NCBI GenBank assembly: GCA_963723765.1
Contig: CAVRSD010000003.1
Location: 868,001 to 932,000 of the forward strand
Length of the DNA: 64,000 nt
Reading direction: 5' to 3'
DNA from: DATBAX01 sp963723765
GTDB taxonomy: Bacteria > Acidobacteriota > Terriglobia > Terriglobales > Acidobacteriaceae
In this document: in pieces, positions 61,553 to 64,000 of the stretch
How the letters are laid out: each line of letters opens with the position of its first letter
Position numbering within the stretch: position 1 is the first letter of the stretch
The notes under the pieces: generated by a model
Databases searched by the model: none
Seen by the model: the letters and a program-made list of their open reading frames with translations, nothing else
Told to the model about the DNA's origin: nothing
Program-made: the position numbers and the translations under genes

Positions 61553-63982
61553 CTAGCGACGCGGACCACCACGACCACCGCCGCCACCACCAAAGCCACC
61601 GCGTCCGGGACCGCCACGACCACGGCCTCTTCCGCCACCGCCGCCGGGACGACCACCACGGCCGCCGCCACCCGGACGATCGCCATGAGGACGATCACTC
61701 GGAGGACGATCCGAAGCAGGAGCTGGTCCGCCTGAAGGATCACGGTTGAAGTTCGGTTCATCGTCAGCGAAATCCGCGCCGCCTTCGATGGTCAGAGCCG
61801 GAGCACCGGCGCTGTGATGGCTCTCGCCACCAGCGTCGCTACCGCCTTCCGAGCCGCCTTCATCCGGTGGAAGCTCGCCGCCACCCATCTTTGCGCGCTG
61901 TTCTTTCAGAATTGCTTTGCGCGAAAGACGAATGCGGTTGCCTTCAACTGCCAGCACTTTGACCAGAACCTGATCGCCTTCTTTCAGCTCGTCGCGAACA
62001 TCCTTGATGCGATGCTCGGCAACTTCGCTGATGTGCAGGAGGCCGTCGGTGCCGGGAATGATTTCGACAAATGCGCCGAAGTCCGCCAGTCGTGTGACCG
62101 TACCGAGGTAAGTCTTCCCTATTTCGGCAGTCGCCGTCAGATTGCGGATGATCTCGAGCGCCTTGTTCGCCGCAGCTTCGTCGTTCGAAGCTACATTGAT
62201 CTTGCCGGTATCTTCCACATCGATCTTGACGCCGGTCTGCTCGATGATGGAGCGAATCATCTTGCCGCCTGGTCCGATAACGTCTCGAATCTTGTCGACC
62301 GGAATCTGCAGAGTGTATATACGAGGAGCGAACGACGAAACCTTCTCACGATGTTCGGTGATCCCGCTCGACATCCTTTCCAGGATGTGCAACCGTCCGG
62401 CCTGGGCCTGGGACAGCGCTTCACGCATGATCTGCGCTGTGATGCCGCCGACCTTGATGTCCATCTGGAGAGCGGTGATGCCGTCCTTGGTGCCGGCGAC
62501 CTTGAAATCCATGTCGCCGTAGTGATCCTCTGCGCCGGCAATGTCGGTCAGGATGGCATACTCCTCGCCTTCCTTCACAAGTCCCATGGCTACGCCGGCA
62601 ACCGGAGACTTCAGCGGAACACCCGCGTCCATCAAAGAGAGTGAGGCGCCGCAGACCGAGGCCATCGACGACGACCCGTTGGACTCCAGAATGTCGGAGA
62701 CCACGCGCATCGTGTAAGGCCAGTTCTCCTCCGTGGGAAGCACGGCGAAGAGGGCGCGTTCGGCCAGTGCACCGTGGCCGATCTCGCGGCGGCCCGCGCC
62801 ACGCAGAAACTGGACCTCTCCAACCGAGAACGGAGGAAAATTATAGTGAAGCAGGAAGCGTTTCTTGGCTTCGCCCTCGAAGGTTTCGAGGCGTTGCCGG
62901 TCATCGGTAGTGCCCAAGGTCGTGGTGACCAGAGCCTGGGTTTCGCCGCGGGTAAAAATCGCCGAACCGTGAGTACGGGGAAGAACGCCCACTTCCACCC
63001 AAATGTCGCGAACCTTATCAAAGGCGCGGCCATCGGGACGGCGTTTCTTGGCGAGTACCTCTTCGCGGAAAATGCGTTCGCGCAGATGCTCATAGTAAGT
63101 TTTGAGCTTGGCTTGGCCAACCTTATCGTCTTCCGGAATCGAAGCTTGCAGCGATTTCTTCAACTCCTTGACGAGGTTTGCGCTTTCCGCCTTCGGATGT
63201 TTTTCAGTATCCAGACGATCACTCAAATCGGCGCCCACGCGCTTTTTCAGATCGTCAAAGTAAGCCTGGTCAAATTCCGGCGGGGTGACTTTTCGCTTCG
63301 GTTTGCCAGCCTTCGCACGCAGATCGTTAATGGCGGCGCAAATCTTCTTAATCTCGGTGTGGGCAAATTCGATTGCGTCCACAACCGTTTCTTCTTTCAC
63401 TTCTTTCGCACCGGACTCGATCATCACGATGCCTTCGGCGGTGCCGACGACCATGATGTTGAGCAGACTCTCACGCATTTCCGGATAAGTCGGGTTGATG
63501 ACGAACGCGCCATTGACCAATCCCACGCGTACTGCACCGATGGGACCGAGGAACGGAATGTCAGAAATGGTCAGAGCGGCGGAAGCGCCGTTAATGCCAA
63601 GCACGTCAGGATCGTTTTCGTTGTCTGCGGAGAGCACGAAGGCGATGACCTGGGTTTCGCACTTGAATCCATCTTCGAAGAGCGGCCGGACGGGGCGGTC
63701 AATCTGGCGACTGGTCAGAATTTCGCGTTCACTGGGACGGCCCTCGCGCTTGATGAAGCCGCCGGGGATGCGTCCACCCGCGTAGGTGTATTCGCGGTAG
63801 TCGACCGTGAGGGGGAAGAAATCGATGCCTTCGCGGGGATCGGGGTTGGCGGTTGCGGTGGCTAAAACCGTGTTATCGCCGCTACGTACTACGACCGAGC
63901 CATGGGCCTGTTTGGCCAGTTTTCCAGTTTCAAAAGAGATGTGTTTACCGCCGGTGAGTTCAACTGATACTTCTTGTTTCAT
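61553..63982 (-). CDS. pnp: polynucleotide phosphorylase with Arg/Gly-rich tail
   Basis: 809 residues, about 100 longer than most PNPases. Two RNase PH domains (GRIPGGFIKREGRPSEREIL; RRPDGRAFDKVRDIWVEVG; FLHYNFPPFSVGE-like LLHYNFPPFSVGE), a KH domain (DKIRDVIGPGGKMIRSIIEQTGVKIDVEDTG near 565) and an S1 domain (GKTYLGTVTRLADFGAFVEIIPGTDGLLHISE near 625). The tail from about 705 is acidic and Gly-rich, then becomes RGG-like (GGGGRGGRPGG, GRGRGRGGPGRGG, GGGRGGPRR). It degrades RNA by phosphorolysis. AAGGA precedes the ATG. Upstream sequence leaves the window. Confidence 0.95.
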   Translation of the reverse strand: MKQEVSVELTGGKHISFETGKLAKQAHGSVVVRSGDNTVLATATANPDPREGIDFFPLTVDYREYTYAGGRIPGGFIKREGRPSEREILTSRQIDRPVRPLFEDGFKCETQVIAFVLSADNENDPDVLGINGASAALTISDIPFLGPIGAVRVGLVNGAFVINPTYPEMRESLLNIMVVGTAEGIVMIESGAKEVKEETVVDAIEFAHTEIKKICAAINDLRAKAGKPKRKVTPPEFDQAYFDDLKKRVGADLSDRLDTEKHPKAESANLVKELKKSLQASIPEDDKVGQAKLKTYYEHLRERIFREEVLAKKRRPDGRAFDKVRDIWVEVGVLPRTHGSAIFTRGETQALVTTTLGTTDDRQRLETFEGEAKKRFLLHYNFPPFSVGEVQFLRGAGRREIGHGALAERALFAVLPTEENWPYTMRVVSDILESNGSSSMASVCGASLSLMDAGVPLKSPVAGVAMGLVKEGEEYAILTDIAGAEDHYGDMDFKVAGTKDGITALQMDIKVGGITAQIMREALSQAQAGRLHILERMSSGITEHREKVSSFAPRIYTLQIPVDKIRDVIGPGGKMIRSIIEQTGVKIDVEDTGKINVASNDEAAANKALEIIRNLTATAEIGKTYLGTVTRLADFGAFVEIIPGTDGLLHISEVAEHRIKDVRDELKEGDQVLVKVLAVEGNRIRLSRKAILKEQRAKMGGGELPPDEGGSEGGSDAGGESHHSAGAPALTIEGGADFADDEPNFNRDPSGGPAPASDRPPSDRPHGDRPGGGGRGGRPGGGGGRGRGRGGPGRGGFGGGGGGRGGPRR

Positions 63983-64000
63983 GAGTTTTCCTTGTGTCCA

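Noticed and set aside
61490..61761. Minus-strand frame encoding a Val/Ala-rich hydrophobic peptide at the pnp 3' end
   Set aside because: It is the GGN-rich tail of pnp read out of frame.
62774..63865. 363-codon plus-strand frame opposite pnp
   Set aside because: Antisense shadow of pnp, whose conserved domains occupy the other strand.

Overview
The window looks like a soil Acidobacteriota chromosome (Terriglobia, Koribacter-like). The evidence is the moderately high GC content, GloVer-repeat and beta-helix secreted proteins, an acidobacterial-style HisA, DUF2029/GT87 membrane proteins, a flp-cpaBCEF-tadBC pilus locus that includes a DUF192 gene, and many TPR proteins. I see no tRNA, rRNA, CRISPR, insertion sequence or prophage. 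The content is core and metabolic rather than mobile.

Layout. 0-8.4 kb: the 3' end of a ThiF/MoeB-type E1 enzyme; a minus-strand group running TPR protein, PspC, alpha/beta hydrolase, aroA; then thiD, rlpA and pyrF. 8.6-14.2 kb: secreted or envelope proteins (TPR lipoprotein, GloVer propeller, parallel beta-helix, CAP domain). 14.4-20.8 kb: a histidine operon, hisI-G-D-C-B-H-F-A, preceded by a readable transcription attenuator made of a short leader peptide with eight His codons and an intrinsic terminator. 21-31.5 kb: cytochrome P450, GH15 glucoamylase, an FHA-GAF-PP2C phosphatase with a STAS protein, and a membrane group of three GT87-like proteins around an Aur1-like PAP2 enzyme. 31.8-41.4 kb: a Tad/Flp pilus locus ending in DUF192 and a TonB-like protein. 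41.4-54.9 kb: DUF5996, a large membrane protein, NDH-2, an NfeD-slipin pair, a SPOR protein, an ArsR regulator, and a large hybrid kinase divergent from an HD-GYP response regulator. 55-64 kb: a cell-wall group (serine hydrolase fused to NamZ, a second serine hydrolase, murQ, murA), then pnp with an Arg/Gly-rich tail.

Several genes carry single-base frame breaks: the TPR lipoprotein, the CAP protein, hisC (three shifts plus a stop codon), hisF, the P450, one GT87-like gene, the PAP2 gene and the second serine hydrolase. In most cases the other frame restores a full conserved protein. The breaks cluster at 10-30 kb and at 58 kb, while roughly 30-57 kb is intact. Local sequence error in a draft or metagenome assembly is the simplest explanation, but true decay of hisC and of the GT87/PAP2 pair cannot be excluded from the sequence alone. 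Products of these genes are described as if the frame were restored.

The strongest candidates for new biology are the His-leader attenuator, the murein-sugar salvage group with its fused NamZ enzyme, the GT87/PAP2 lipid-glycosylation group, and the degenerate receiver (Asp to Asn) at the end of the hybrid kinase.
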